From: JBCCJA01 sp039045975 | GTDB lineage: Bacteria; Planctomycetota; Planctomycetia; Planctomycetales; Planctomycetaceae | Assembly: GCA_039045975.1 (NCBI GenBank) | Contig: JBCCJA010000021.1 | Location: 1-58,440, forward strand | Direction of reading: 5' to 3' | Length of the DNA stretch: 58,440 nucleotides | Shown: positions 35,626 through 43,629 of the stretch, one piece after another | Layout: the number at the start of each line of letters is the position of its first letter | Position numbering within the stretch: position 1 is the first letter of the stretch | Notes under the pieces: generated by a model | Databases searched by the model: none | What the model was told of the DNA's origin: nothing | Seen by the model: only the letters and a program-made list of their open reading frames with translations | Program-made: the position numbers and the translations under genes

Positions 35626-38609
35626 GGCGAGACCTCCGGTTGCCGCCCGATTTTCAGCCGTCCGGACGGCGACGCGGTGACGACGACATTGCCACTGACG
35701 AATTGAAACAGCGGCGGCGTTCCGTCGCCAAAGGTCGCATCCGCGAAGACGTCGGCCGCCGAACGCGCGGAGCGGACGAGCCGGCCGCGACCGCCCTCGG
35801 TCCGCCAGACGTCGCCCGCGATCTCGATCGCCCAGCCGCCGTCGTCGAGCCGTCGCGCCCGTATCGGCCGGCCCGAAGTCGCGGCGTAGGGCCCGAGTAT
35901 CGAGGCCTCTGCCGCGAGCCACAGCGCGACTTCGTCGCCCGTCGAAGCGAACGCCGACGTGCCGGCGGACGTCGGCACCGGCAGAAGCCGTCCGTGCGTG
36001 GCCGCGTCATAACCGGGGACGCGGTCGACGAACGCGACCTCTTTCCGGGCCGCGAAAGATTCGTCGCGGACGCGGAACCGCTCGCCGGCCTCGTTGACCA
36101 GCATGTGGCCCGCCTCGATCGGCAGGACCGCGACGAGCGGCGACGCCTCGCGCGTTTCCCATAGCGGCCGGCGGGTCTCGCGATCGACCGCCGCGAACGC
36201 GAGCCGGCCTCCCGGCCCGACCAGTTGTGTCGTCACGACGCGACGTTCCGACAAGACGGCGGACGCGACGTGCGTGCCGGCGGAGATCGGTCGCCCGACG
36301 AAGTCGAACACGCCCGCTTCGAGCCGCATCGCCTGCAGCGTCGCCGCCGCGGCCCAGACGGTCGGGCCGCTCGCGACCGTGATTCTCGTCGCAGACTCGT
36401 CAAAGGCCTTGTCTTGCGTCGGCGAGATTGTCGTGGCCGAGGCGTCCGAAACGGCGAGCTTGGTCAGCGTCGCACCGACGTCGGCGTCGGTGACCCGCAC
36501 CGCCGTGACGCGACCGCCGACGCCCGGCACGAACACGACGTCGCCCCACACGTCGGGCCGACCGCCGGCCGGCCCGCCTAACGGCAGCGAGCCCGCTTCG
36601 GCCAGCGTCCCGTCGTCGCCCACGAGGAACGCGCGGAGCACGGCCGGGCCGACGCGGTCGATCCACAACACGACGCGGCCGGCGCCGAGCGGGACGGCGT
36701 CACGGACGTCGGCCTGCGCGGTGTGCGTGACCGCGATCCGCTCCAGCGTTTCGGGGTCGAGCGTGAAGGTCAGGTCGTCGCGGCCGACCGCGATCAGGAA
36801 ACGCCCGTCGCCGGTGACGGCCGGCGCGACGGCCAATTCGTCCGGGAACGCGACACGTGCAGTGACGGCCCCCGAACCGAGGTCGATCCGCCACAGCTCG
36901 CGGCCGTCGACGACGGCGAAGACGACGTCGCCGTCGATCAGCGGCGGGCCGGCGACCGGTCCGGACAGCCCCAGCCTCCAGACCGCCGAGCCGTCGGCGA
37001 CGCGGATCAACGCGAGCACCTCGCCGCCCTGTTCCGCGACGACCGCCTGCTCGGTCATGCCGGGAACGACGATCGGGTCGATCGGGACCGTCCCGCCGGC
37101 CGGGCGTTCCCACACGACACGTCCGTTCGCGGGGTCGAGTCCGTAAACCGTGTCGCGACCGGCGACCACGACGGGCGACCCGCCGGCGGCCGCGATGTTC
37201 GTCGCCGCGAAGGTCGGCATCGGACTGACGTAGGTGGAAGGGTCGGGCCCGGCGGCGGCGACCGGTAGGCCGTCGGCGGCGAGCGACGCGACGCCGGCCG
37301 CCTCGGCCGTGACGAGGCCGTCGCGCAAAGCCGTGGCCGACGCGGTCTGTTCCGCGGTGAGACGTTCGGTCCGGAGCAACGCGTCGAGCTGTCGGTGCCC
37401 GCCGCGGAAATCGCCGGCGTCTCGCAGCGCGTCGACCGAGGTCGCCACGTCGGCGACGCGCCCGGCGACACGGACCGCTTCGCGGGCCCGGGCCATCGCG
37501 GCCTCCAACCCGGCCGCCCGTTCACGCGGTTCCGGGAGGCCCGCCGACAGCCGGCCGTAGACGGCCGCGACACGCTCGGCCGCGTCGAGGTCGTCCGTGA
37601 GGCCCGACCCGGTCGCGTCCTCGGCGGCTGACGCGAGCACCGCTTCGGCGGAGTCCAGCAGCGCGGCACGGACGTCGTCGAACCGGCCCTCGCCGCGGGC
37701 GTCCTCGGCGACGCGGGACAGCTCTTCGGCGGCGGCTTCGAAGTCGGGATTCGCCGCCGACGCGGCCCGCTCGACGCGGGAAATCCCGAGACGGAGCCGG
37801 GCCTTCACCTTGCGGGAGTCGCCCGGGTATTCGATCAGAAACGTCTCGTAGCCGGTGATCGCCGCGGCGTAACGGCCGGCGTCGAAATCGGCATCGGCCT
37901 GCACCAGCAGCCCGCGGGCCGACTCCCGGCCGATGACAAAGTAGAGGGCGACCCCCGCGACGAGCAACGCGGCCGTCGTGCCGGTCAGAATCAACAGCGA
38001 CGGCGAGCGGACGAGGTCTTCGTCACCGGGCCGCGTGCGGCCGCGGCGTGAAGGCGGCTTTTCCCGGTCGGGGCGTTCCGACTCGACGACGGCGGCGGCG
38101 TTGTCCGCCAGTTGCGACAGCGGTACGGCGACCGGCAGGTCGTCGGCCGAGGCTTCCGGGACGACGCGTTGTGCCCCGGTGTCACGTCTCGACGCGGTCT
38201 TCCGCACGTCGTCCGAGTCACGCCGTCGCGATCGCCCGTCACCGGACGGCCTGCGTTTGCGGGACTTGCCCGGCCGCTCGTCGACCGCTTCCAGGACGAC
38301 CCGCTCGCCGCCCGCGTCGGCTTCGCCCTCGCGGAAGCGGATCTGATAGCGGCCGATCTGGATCAGGTCGCTCTCTCGGAGCGGCCCGGCTTCGACGCGG
38401 TCGCCGTTGACGCGGACCGCCGCGTCCGGGCCGGCCGCGACACGGAACGAGGCCCCGTCGAACGTGACCCGCGCCGCGATGTCGGGCACACCGCCGTCGA
38501 CGAGGCGGACCGCGCAGGCCGGGTGTCGGCCGATCGCGGTGACCTCTTCGGCGGAGAGCGCAACCGCCTGGGCCGGCTCGCCGTCGCGGCGGATGTCGAG
38601 GTAGGCCAT
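35622..38609 (-). CDS. FHA-domain, single-TM, beta-propeller protein
   Basis: A 995-residue protein that appears to span the inner membrane. Residues 1-95 look like an FHA domain (AIGRHPACAVRLVDGG, RESDLIQIGRYQIRF); the usual SxxH phosphothreonine-contact region reads VPDIAARV, so binding may be lost. A charged Arg/Lys linker (110-200) leads to a membrane helix (203-226, ILTGTTAALLVAGVALYFVI), then a TPR-like hairpin (GRYAAAITGYETFLIEYPGD). The last half (about 490-990) reads as PQQ-type propeller blades, for example GRDTVYGLDPANGRVVWE. ATG 38609 is used. The cytoplasmic sensor plus periplasmic propeller layout is consistent with signal transfer across the membrane. Confidence 0.82.
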   Translation of the reverse strand: MAYLDIRRDGEPAQAVALSAEEVTAIGRHPACAVRLVDGGVPDIAARVTFDGASFRVAAGPDAAVRVNGDRVEAGPLRESDLIQIGRYQIRFREGEADAGGERVVLEAVDERPGKSRKRRPSGDGRSRRRDSDDVRKTASRRDTGAQRVVPEASADDLPVAVPLSQLADNAAAVVESERPDREKPPSRRGRTRPGDEDLVRSPSLLILTGTTAALLVAGVALYFVIGRESARGLLVQADADFDAGRYAAAITGYETFLIEYPGDSRKVKARLRLGISRVERAASAANPDFEAAAEELSRVAEDARGEGRFDDVRAALLDSAEAVLASAAEDATGSGLTDDLDAAERVAAVYGRLSAGLPEPRERAAGLEAAMARAREAVRVAGRVADVATSVDALRDAGDFRGGHRQLDALLRTERLTAEQTASATALRDGLVTAEAAGVASLAADGLPVAAAGPDPSTYVSPMPTFAATNIAAAGGSPVVVAGRDTVYGLDPANGRVVWERPAGGTVPIDPIVVPGMTEQAVVAEQGGEVLALIRVADGSAVWRLGLSGPVAGPPLIDGDVVFAVVDGRELWRIDLGSGAVTARVAFPDELAVAPAVTGDGRFLIAVGRDDLTFTLDPETLERIAVTHTAQADVRDAVPLGAGRVVLWIDRVGPAVLRAFLVGDDGTLAEAGSLPLGGPAGGRPDVWGDVVFVPGVGGRVTAVRVTDADVGATLTKLAVSDASATTISPTQDKAFDESATRITVASGPTVWAAAATLQAMRLEAGVFDFVGRPISAGTHVASAVLSERRVVTTQLVGPGGRLAFAAVDRETRRPLWETREASPLVAVLPIEAGHMLVNEAGERFRVRDESFAARKEVAFVDRVPGYDAATHGRLLPVPTSAGTSAFASTGDEVALWLAAEASILGPYAATSGRPIRARRLDDGGWAIEIAGDVWRTEGGRGRLVRSARSAADVFADATFGDGTPPLFQFVSGNVVVTASPSGRLKIGRQPEVSP

Positions 38610-38673
38610 CGGGGCTTCAGGGTGCGGTTCGTGTCGTCGGCCGATGTCGTAAAATTCGGAGTCGGTCGCCGCA

Positions 38674-39288
38674 TCATGGCGGGGCGGCGAGGCGGATGCG
38701 TTCCATGCCGACCGACTGCCCGGCGTCGACGACGGCGACGACCGTCGCGTGCCGGGATTCGTCGTCGGCGACGACGACGAGTTCGCCCCGTCGGCCGTCA
38801 CGCATCGCGGCGGCGAGCTCGGCGACGATCGCGTCGGGCGAGTCGAGTTCCGCGTCGTCGACGAACAGGCGGTCGCCGCCGTCGCCGTCGGGCTCGATCG
38901 TGACGATGACCGAGTCTTCGGTCAGGTCTTCCAGCTCCAGCGCCTGCGTCACGCCTTTCTGCTCCGGGTCGGGCGGCGGGATCCGCAACGCCCGCTGCAC
39001 GTCGAACGACGCGGTGAGCATGAAGAAGATCAGCAGCAGGAACGTGACGTCGACCATCGGCGTGAGATCGAAGTCGTCGTCCGCGTCGGAGAACCGCGAC
39101 GGGACTTCATCGGGCAGATCGTCGTCCGCGAACGCCGGCCGCCGGGCCGGCTTGCCGGGCACGACGACGACCGAACCGCAGGCACCGCAGCGGACGCGTC
39201 CCCCGGCCGGGTACGCCCCGCCGAGGGCCTCCCCGCAGGCGCCGCAGCGGAAGCGGCGGAACGACCGCGAGGCCGGCTGCCCGCTCAC
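38674..39288 (-). CDS. Zinc-ribbon/ExbD fusion
   Basis: A 204-residue ExbD/TolR-type proton-channel partner. Before the usual ExbD region it carries an N-terminal zinc ribbon, CGAC at residues 15-18 and CGAC at 34-37, which is cytoplasmic by topology. Then comes an acidic linker (about 50-73), the proton-carrying helix LTPMVDVTFLLLIFFML with Asp80 (equivalent to ExbD Asp25), and a periplasmic ExbD domain ending MERIRLAAPP. GTG start at 39288 overlaps the stop of the upstream ExbD (GTGA). The zinc ribbon is not part of known ExbD or TolR and may dock the channel to a nucleic acid or protein. Confidence 0.88.
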   Translation of the reverse strand: MSGQPASRSFRRFRCGACGEALGGAYPAGGRVRCGACGSVVVVPGKPARRPAFADDDLPDEVPSRFSDADDDFDLTPMVDVTFLLLIFFMLTASFDVQRALRIPPPDPEQKGVTQALELEDLTEDSVIVTIEPDGDGGDRLFVDDAELDSPDAIVAELAAAMRDGRRGELVVVADDESRHATVVAVVDAGQSVGMERIRLAAPP

Positions 39289-39791
39289 GGCGTCGGCCCC
39301 GGGGCCGAGTCGGCTTTCTCGCGGACGCCGAAGAACAGCCGCGTCCCTTCGACCGACTCGACGACGCGGGCGACCCGCGAAACGACGCCGTGCGGCGTGT
39401 CGCCGGCGGCGTTGACGAGAACTTCCCGCCCGCCGCCGTCGGTCGCGTCGACGGCATCACGCAGGGCCGCTTCGAGCGTGCCGCCGTCGAGCGCGTCGGT
39501 AGCGGCGACGGACACCTCCTCGCCCGCGGCCTCGAACGTCAGCCGCGGCTCGCCGCCGAGTCGCTCGAGCCGGATCAGAAACGCGGAGCCGGTTTCGGCC
39601 GTCGTCGCGGTCGCGGCCGGCGGGACGTCGGTCGGGTCGGGCGTCCGCATCGTCGACGTGACCATGAAGAAAATCAGCAGCAGGAACGTGACGTCGATCA
39701 TCGGCGTCAGGTCGAGTTCGGCCGAGTCCGCGCCGAGCCTGCGGCGGCCGCCGATCGTGCCGTCTTCGGCGACGGGCCGGACCCGCCTCAC
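39285..39791 (-). CDS. ExbD/TolR biopolymer transport protein
   Basis: A 168-residue ExbD. The membrane helix LTPMIDVTFLLLIFFMV has Asp33 (equivalent to ExbD Asp25), the proton-binding residue; the periplasmic domain has REVLVNAAGDTPHGVVSRV, resembling the ExbD C-terminal fold. The GTG start at 39791 overlaps the exbB-like stop (GTGA); a longer in-frame start would add unrelated Arg/Asp-rich residues. Two ExbD genes in series, one with a zinc ribbon, suggest a hetero-dimer in the channel pore. Confidence 0.92.
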   Translation of the reverse strand: MRRVRPVAEDGTIGGRRRLGADSAELDLTPMIDVTFLLLIFFMVTSTMRTPDPTDVPPAATATTAETGSAFLIRLERLGGEPRLTFEAAGEEVSVAATDALDGGTLEAALRDAVDATDGGGREVLVNAAGDTPHGVVSRVARVVESVEGTRLFFGVREKADSAPGPTP

Positions 39792-40483
39792 GCCGGCGCC
39801 CCGCGGTCGGCCAACGCGGCGAGGACGGCCTCGGTCCCGGCCCTGACGTCGTCGGTCAGTCGCCCGATCTTGTTCCGCAGCAGCGTCGACGAGACGACCA
39901 TCGGGATCGCGATCGCGAGCCCGATCGCGGTCGTCGACAGCGCGAAGCTGATGTCCTGGGCGAGCACGCTCGGGTCGGTCCGGCCGGAGGCCTGCATCGC
40001 CGCGATCTTCCCGAACGCGTTGATCATGCCGACGACCGTCCCGAGCAGCCCGAGCATCGGGGCGCTCTTCGCGATCGTGCCGATCCACGACATCCGCACG
40101 TCGAGGTCGGCGAGCACGTCACGGTCGAAACGGTCGGCCGACGCCCGCCTCAGCCGCGCGATCGACAGGTCGCGGTCGGCGACGGCGTGCGCCGTCAACT
40201 GGGGCACGGCCTTCGCCCACACGTCGGGGCGGTCGCAGCGGTCGGTGACGGCGTCGAATTCGCCGCGGCCGATCGCGTCGGTGACCTCCGCGACGAACGC
40301 GTCGGCGGCAGCGTCGGAGCGGAACGACTTCTGTCCCAGGCGGCGGAAGCAGAGGGCGATCACGAAGAGGCCGTAGACGGCCGCGGCGGCCATCGCCAGG
40401 TAGATCGCCAGCCCGGCGGCGTCGAGGATCTGATTCGCCACGGGCTCGGCCCCCTCTCGTTGTACTCTCGCGCCGGACGGCAT
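39788..40483 (-). CDS. MotA/TolQ/ExbB proton channel protein
   Basis: A 231-residue inner-membrane channel that couples proton flow to ExbD movement. Three helices are visible: ILDAAGLAIYLAMAAAAVYGLFVIAL near the N-terminus (shown here in two overlapping parts), then the pair around SAPMLGLLGTVVGMINAFG, the family signature, and STTAIGLAIAIPMVVSST. A cytoplasmic Asp/Arg-rich loop joins helix 1 and 2. The start is ATG 40483 (GGAGG only two bases away) or GTG 40441 with an AGAGGGGG nine bases upstream; I give the longer. The gene is directly followed by two ExbD genes. Confidence 0.93.
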   Translation of the reverse strand: MPSGARVQREGAEPVANQILDAAGLAIYLAMAAAAVYGLFVIALCFRRLGQKSFRSDAAADAFVAEVTDAIGRGEFDAVTDRCDRPDVWAKAVPQLTAHAVADRDLSIARLRRASADRFDRDVLADLDVRMSWIGTIAKSAPMLGLLGTVVGMINAFGKIAAMQASGRTDPSVLAQDISFALSTTAIGLAIAIPMVVSSTLLRNKIGRLTDDVRAGTEAVLAALADRGAPA

Positions 40484-40502
40484 GGCCTCCGGTCGAACGA
40501 CC

Positions 40503-41408
40503 TCAGCGGCTCAACGGGCCAGTGAAGTAGGTCTGTCGCCTCACGTCCAGTTCGTACCCGTCGCCTTCGGGCCTGACGACGAAGTAGGTGCGGCGGATCT
40601 GGTCGGGCTCGACGTTCTTGTGGGCGAACTCCGCACGCGCGAGCGCGATCTCGGTCTGCTCGGGATAGAAGTGAAACAGCGGCTCGGACGTGGTCCGCAG
40701 GCCGATCTTGGCGAGTAGTTCGCGGTCGGCTTTCTGCAGCTCCCCGGCCTGCCAGGTCATGTACAGCCGGGTCTCGTCGCCGCCGCTCTTCGTGTCGCGG
40801 GTCCGGACGTCGCCCGAAAGGTTCGCGACATAGGTCAGGACGCCGCCGGCCCGGAGCACGCCGAGCTCGATCCCGAGCCGGTCGAGCAGCACCGCGTAAG
40901 TTTCCAGCGACCCGCCGTCGTCGAAGCTGATGAACCACCGCTGCTCACGCGGCAGCCCGCCGACGCCGGAACCCGACCCCAACGGACGACCGTCGCCTTC
41001 GCCGCCGCCCGCCTGGGCGGAGCCGACCGGCTGGTCGTCGGCCGTCAGGTCGGACCGGTCGGCGACCTCTTCGGCCATCGAGACGACCGCCTCAAGAAGC
41101 GTCTCGTCGACGGGCGGGTCTTCCGACTCCGGCGCGATCGTCGGGTCGAGCTGTTCGGACGCGTCGGCCGACTCGAAATCGTCGTCGGGGTCGCCGTCTT
41201 CGACGCCGCCGCTGAGCGAGATCAGTTCGAGCGGGACTTCGGCCCGTGTGTCCGCGACGTGCACCGAGGCCCACACGACCGACAGAAATGCGCAGACCAG
41301 CAGTCCGGAAAAGACCGCCGCGAGCAGCCCCGACACGGCCCGGTCGTACCGCGTCACCGTCAGCCGGGGGCGACGCACGCTGCGGCGGGAACGGGGACGG
41401 TCGGGCAC
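40503..41408 (-). CDS. TonB-like single-TM protein next to ExbB/ExbD
   Basis: A 301-residue protein with a short basic cytoplasmic tail (RRPRLTVTRYDR), one membrane helix at about residues 25-49, an acidic linker (60-150, DPDDDFESADASE-like), and a C-terminal domain beginning QRWFISFDDGGSLETYAVLL. This is the layout of TonB/TolA, with the anchor in the ExbB/D channel and a periplasmic globular end, but the linker is acidic where TonB is Pro/Lys-rich, and the terminal domain shows no TonB match. GTG 41408 is used, with GGAAG seven bases upstream. A force-transmitting role is inferred from position. Confidence 0.7.
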   Translation of the reverse strand: MPDRPRSRRSVRRPRLTVTRYDRAVSGLLAAVFSGLLVCAFLSVVWASVHVADTRAEVPLELISLSGGVEDGDPDDDFESADASEQLDPTIAPESEDPPVDETLLEAVVSMAEEVADRSDLTADDQPVGSAQAGGGEGDGRPLGSGSGVGGLPREQRWFISFDDGGSLETYAVLLDRLGIELGVLRAGGVLTYVANLSGDVRTRDTKSGGDETRLYMTWQAGELQKADRELLAKIGLRTTSEPLFHFYPEQTEIALARAEFAHKNVEPDQIRRTYFVVRPEGDGYELDVRRQTYFTGPLSR

Positions 41409-41424
41409 GCGGTCTTCCGGTCGG

Positions 41425-43167
41425 TCAGTCGGCGGGGGCGAAGAGCGGGTCGTCAAGGCTGCCACGCCCGATGCGGTCTTCGAACCGGGCGACGCCGCGA
41501 TACCAGCGGGACCACGCCGTGACGGCCTCGCGACGCCAACGTTCGAAGTCGTCCTCCACGCCGTCGTCGGGCGGCGCGACGTCCTCCGCCGCCGCGCGTC
41601 GCGAGAGGAACTGCAAACCGGCGTGGGCCTCGCGGGCGACGGCGGGGGCGGCATCGGCCCGTAAAATGCGGATGAGATAAACGGCCGCGTCGAAGGCGTC
41701 GGACCGGCCGAGCGCCCAGGCGGCGGCCCGCCGCACGTCGGCGTCGGGGTGACGCCCGAGGCGGTCGAGCGCGTCGAGGCGGTCGACCAGTTCGTCCCGC
41801 CGCCCTTCCCGCACGACGGCGACGAGACGCCGCTGGAGCGAGTCGATGTCGGGCGTGACGCGTTCGGCGGGCGGGGCCTCCAGATCGGCCAAGAGCCGGT
41901 CGAGCGGGCCGGTCAGCTCGCGGGCGACCACGTCGCCGCCGGAGACGGTGACGGCCGATAAGTCGGTCGGGAGCCCGCGTCCGCCTGCCAGCAGCCCCGA
42001 ACCGAGCGGCGGCCCGGACGGCGCCTCTTCGACGCCGACGGCTTTGTGGGTCGCCTTCGAGAGGAACAAGAGCGCGAAGGCCGTCGCGACGGTCGGCGTC
42101 ACGCTGCCGGTTGCTTCCGAACGCCACAGCCCGCCGTTCTGACGGTCGAGCAGGAATTCCGCCCCCGAGTCGTACCAGTCCACACCCCGCCAGCGGTCGG
42201 GGCCGGACAGGGCGACGGCCCGCTCGAGGGCGTACAGCTCGTAAAAAGGCCACGTCCGCGACGTCGGAAAGCGGACCGCCCCGTCGAAGCGGCCGCGGCC
42301 GCGGCGGATCGCGTCGGTGACGCTTGTCGCGGAGGTTTCGATCTCCGCGTCGACCTTGCGCACCTGTTCGTCGTCCTCGTCCGGAGCGTCCTCGAGAACG
42401 GGCTGCAGGAAGCCGAAGCGTTTGGGCCCGGCCTCCGGTCGCAGGCGCGGCAGCCTCTTGCGGGCGATGCCGAGGTAGCGGCGGCAGAGCGACAACGTCC
42501 CGACGCCGGCGAGCGTCATCGTCGACGTCGCGGCGCCGGCCGGCGGGTGGTAAGTGAATCCGCCGCCGGCGACCTCGCCGCGGGTCTGCCAGCCCGCCAA
42601 GCGGTCCCAGGCCGACACCGGCACCTTCAGGCCGGCGTCCTCCGCGGCCCACATCCCCAACGCCGCGTACTGAGAGATACTCGTGTCACCGAGCCCCTGT
42701 TGATCGGGGTAAAACCATCCCCCGTGCTGCTCCTGTGCCGAGACCAAGTAGTCGAGGATGGCCTGCATCGCCGGGCCGTCGCCGGGGCGGCCGGCCGACT
42801 GCAACAACATCATGTGGATGCCGGCCGCATAGATGTGGTGCTTCTGAGGGCCGTACTTGCCGTCGCCGGTCGTGCGGACGACCGCGTTCAGGACGCCGTC
42901 GATGGCCGGGTGATCGCTGCGGACGCCGAGCTTCACCAACGCCAACGCGGCTAGCGCGTCGGCGCCCGCCGCCGAAGGCCGAACGGTTTTCAAGAGCGCG
43001 TCGCGTCCGCGTTCGACGGCGGCAACGACGTCGGGGTCGGAGGAAGATCGCGCGTCCGCCGCCCCCGTCGAGCCCGCGAGGCAGACCGCGACAGCGACAG
43101 CCGCCGTCGCCGTGTGTGATTTCAAAACCCGACGCCCCACGCGGGCGGGACGGACGAAGGCGGACAC
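41425..43167 (-). CDS. Exported cyclase-like alpha-toroid and HEAT-repeat protein
   Basis: A 580-residue protein with a signal-like N-terminus (SHTATAAVAVAVCLAGSTGAA). The start at GTG 43167 has GGAG six bases upstream. The middle has repeated motifs of the squalene-cyclase/prenyltransferase toroid: SAQEQHGGWFYPD, SQYAALGMWAAEDAG and DRQNGGLWRSEATGS (roughly residues 60-420), but the cyclase DxDD catalytic acid is not seen, so it is probably a non-catalytic scaffold. The C-terminal third has HEAT-like repeats (LDRLGRHPDADVRRAAAWALG). It is the first gene of the ExbB/ExbD block, 57 bases after the MazG-like gene. Confidence 0.78.
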   Translation of the reverse strand: MSAFVRPARVGRRVLKSHTATAAVAVAVCLAGSTGAADARSSSDPDVVAAVERGRDALLKTVRPSAAGADALAALALVKLGVRSDHPAIDGVLNAVVRTTGDGKYGPQKHHIYAAGIHMMLLQSAGRPGDGPAMQAILDYLVSAQEQHGGWFYPDQQGLGDTSISQYAALGMWAAEDAGLKVPVSAWDRLAGWQTRGEVAGGGFTYHPPAGAATSTMTLAGVGTLSLCRRYLGIARKRLPRLRPEAGPKRFGFLQPVLEDAPDEDDEQVRKVDAEIETSATSVTDAIRRGRGRFDGAVRFPTSRTWPFYELYALERAVALSGPDRWRGVDWYDSGAEFLLDRQNGGLWRSEATGSVTPTVATAFALLFLSKATHKAVGVEEAPSGPPLGSGLLAGGRGLPTDLSAVTVSGGDVVARELTGPLDRLLADLEAPPAERVTPDIDSLQRRLVAVVREGRRDELVDRLDALDRLGRHPDADVRRAAAWALGRSDAFDAAVYLIRILRADAAPAVAREAHAGLQFLSRRAAAEDVAPPDDGVEDDFERWRREAVTAWSRWYRGVARFEDRIGRGSLDDPLFAPAD

Positions 43168-43224
43168 GGCGGGCTCCGAACGGATGCCGAGAACGAACCG
43201 CAACTCGTGCACACTACCAAGGGG

Positions 43225-43569
43225 TCACGGCTTCCGCTCCGGCGGACATTCGCAGGGGTCGAGGTCGCACCGCGGGCAGCCCGTGCCGTACTTCTCCGCG
43301 ACGGCGGCGGCCAGATCGATGCCGGTCACGTTCGCGAGTGTCGCCAGCCACGCGAGCACGTCGGCGAATTCCCGCCCGAGTTCGAGGCGGTCGTCTTCGC
43401 GGAGAGCCGCGGCGAGTTCGCCGACCTCTTCGCTGAACCACATGAACGTGCCCTCGATCCCGCGGGCCTCGTCCTTGGCCCCGAACAGGCGGCGGATCCG
43501 CGCCTGCAGCCCGCGGAGCGTTTCGCCCGAGGTCACGTCGCCCGGGCCGGCGTCGGCAGGTGATGACAC
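43225..43569 (-). CDS. MazG-family nucleotide pyrophosphohydrolase-like protein
   Basis: A 114-residue all-alpha NTP pyrophosphohydrolase-like protein. The metal-binding motif is split as expected: WFSEEVGELAAAL (ExxE) and EFADVLAWLATLAN (ExxD). Enzymes of this group hydrolyse NTPs, including aberrant or alarmone nucleotides, to NMP and PPi; the substrate here is unknown. The C-terminus has an unusual Cys cluster CPRCDLDPCECPP, perhaps a metal knuckle. GTG start at 43569 without a strong Shine-Dalgarno sequence. It lies between the GGDEF gene and the ExbB/D operon on the same strand, with gaps of about 60 bases. Confidence 0.85.
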   Translation of the reverse strand: MSSPADAGPGDVTSGETLRGLQARIRRLFGAKDEARGIEGTFMWFSEEVGELAAALREDDRLELGREFADVLAWLATLANVTGIDLAAAVAEKYGTGCPRCDLDPCECPPERKP

Positions 43570-43629
43570 GGTCGTCTCGGTTCTCGGGGCCGATCGTTCG
43601 GCCCGATCGTGCCCGGCTCACCGACCGCG

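Noticed and set aside
34354..35706. Plus-strand 450-codon frame opposite the solute-binding-like gene
   Set aside because: The product is rich in Arg and Asp with no domain; the minus-strand gene has overlaps, a signal peptide and family similarity.
41425..43167. Functional squalene-hopene cyclase
   Set aside because: The repeat motifs fit the toroid, but the DxDD catalytic motif is missing and the protein is exported with HEAT repeats.
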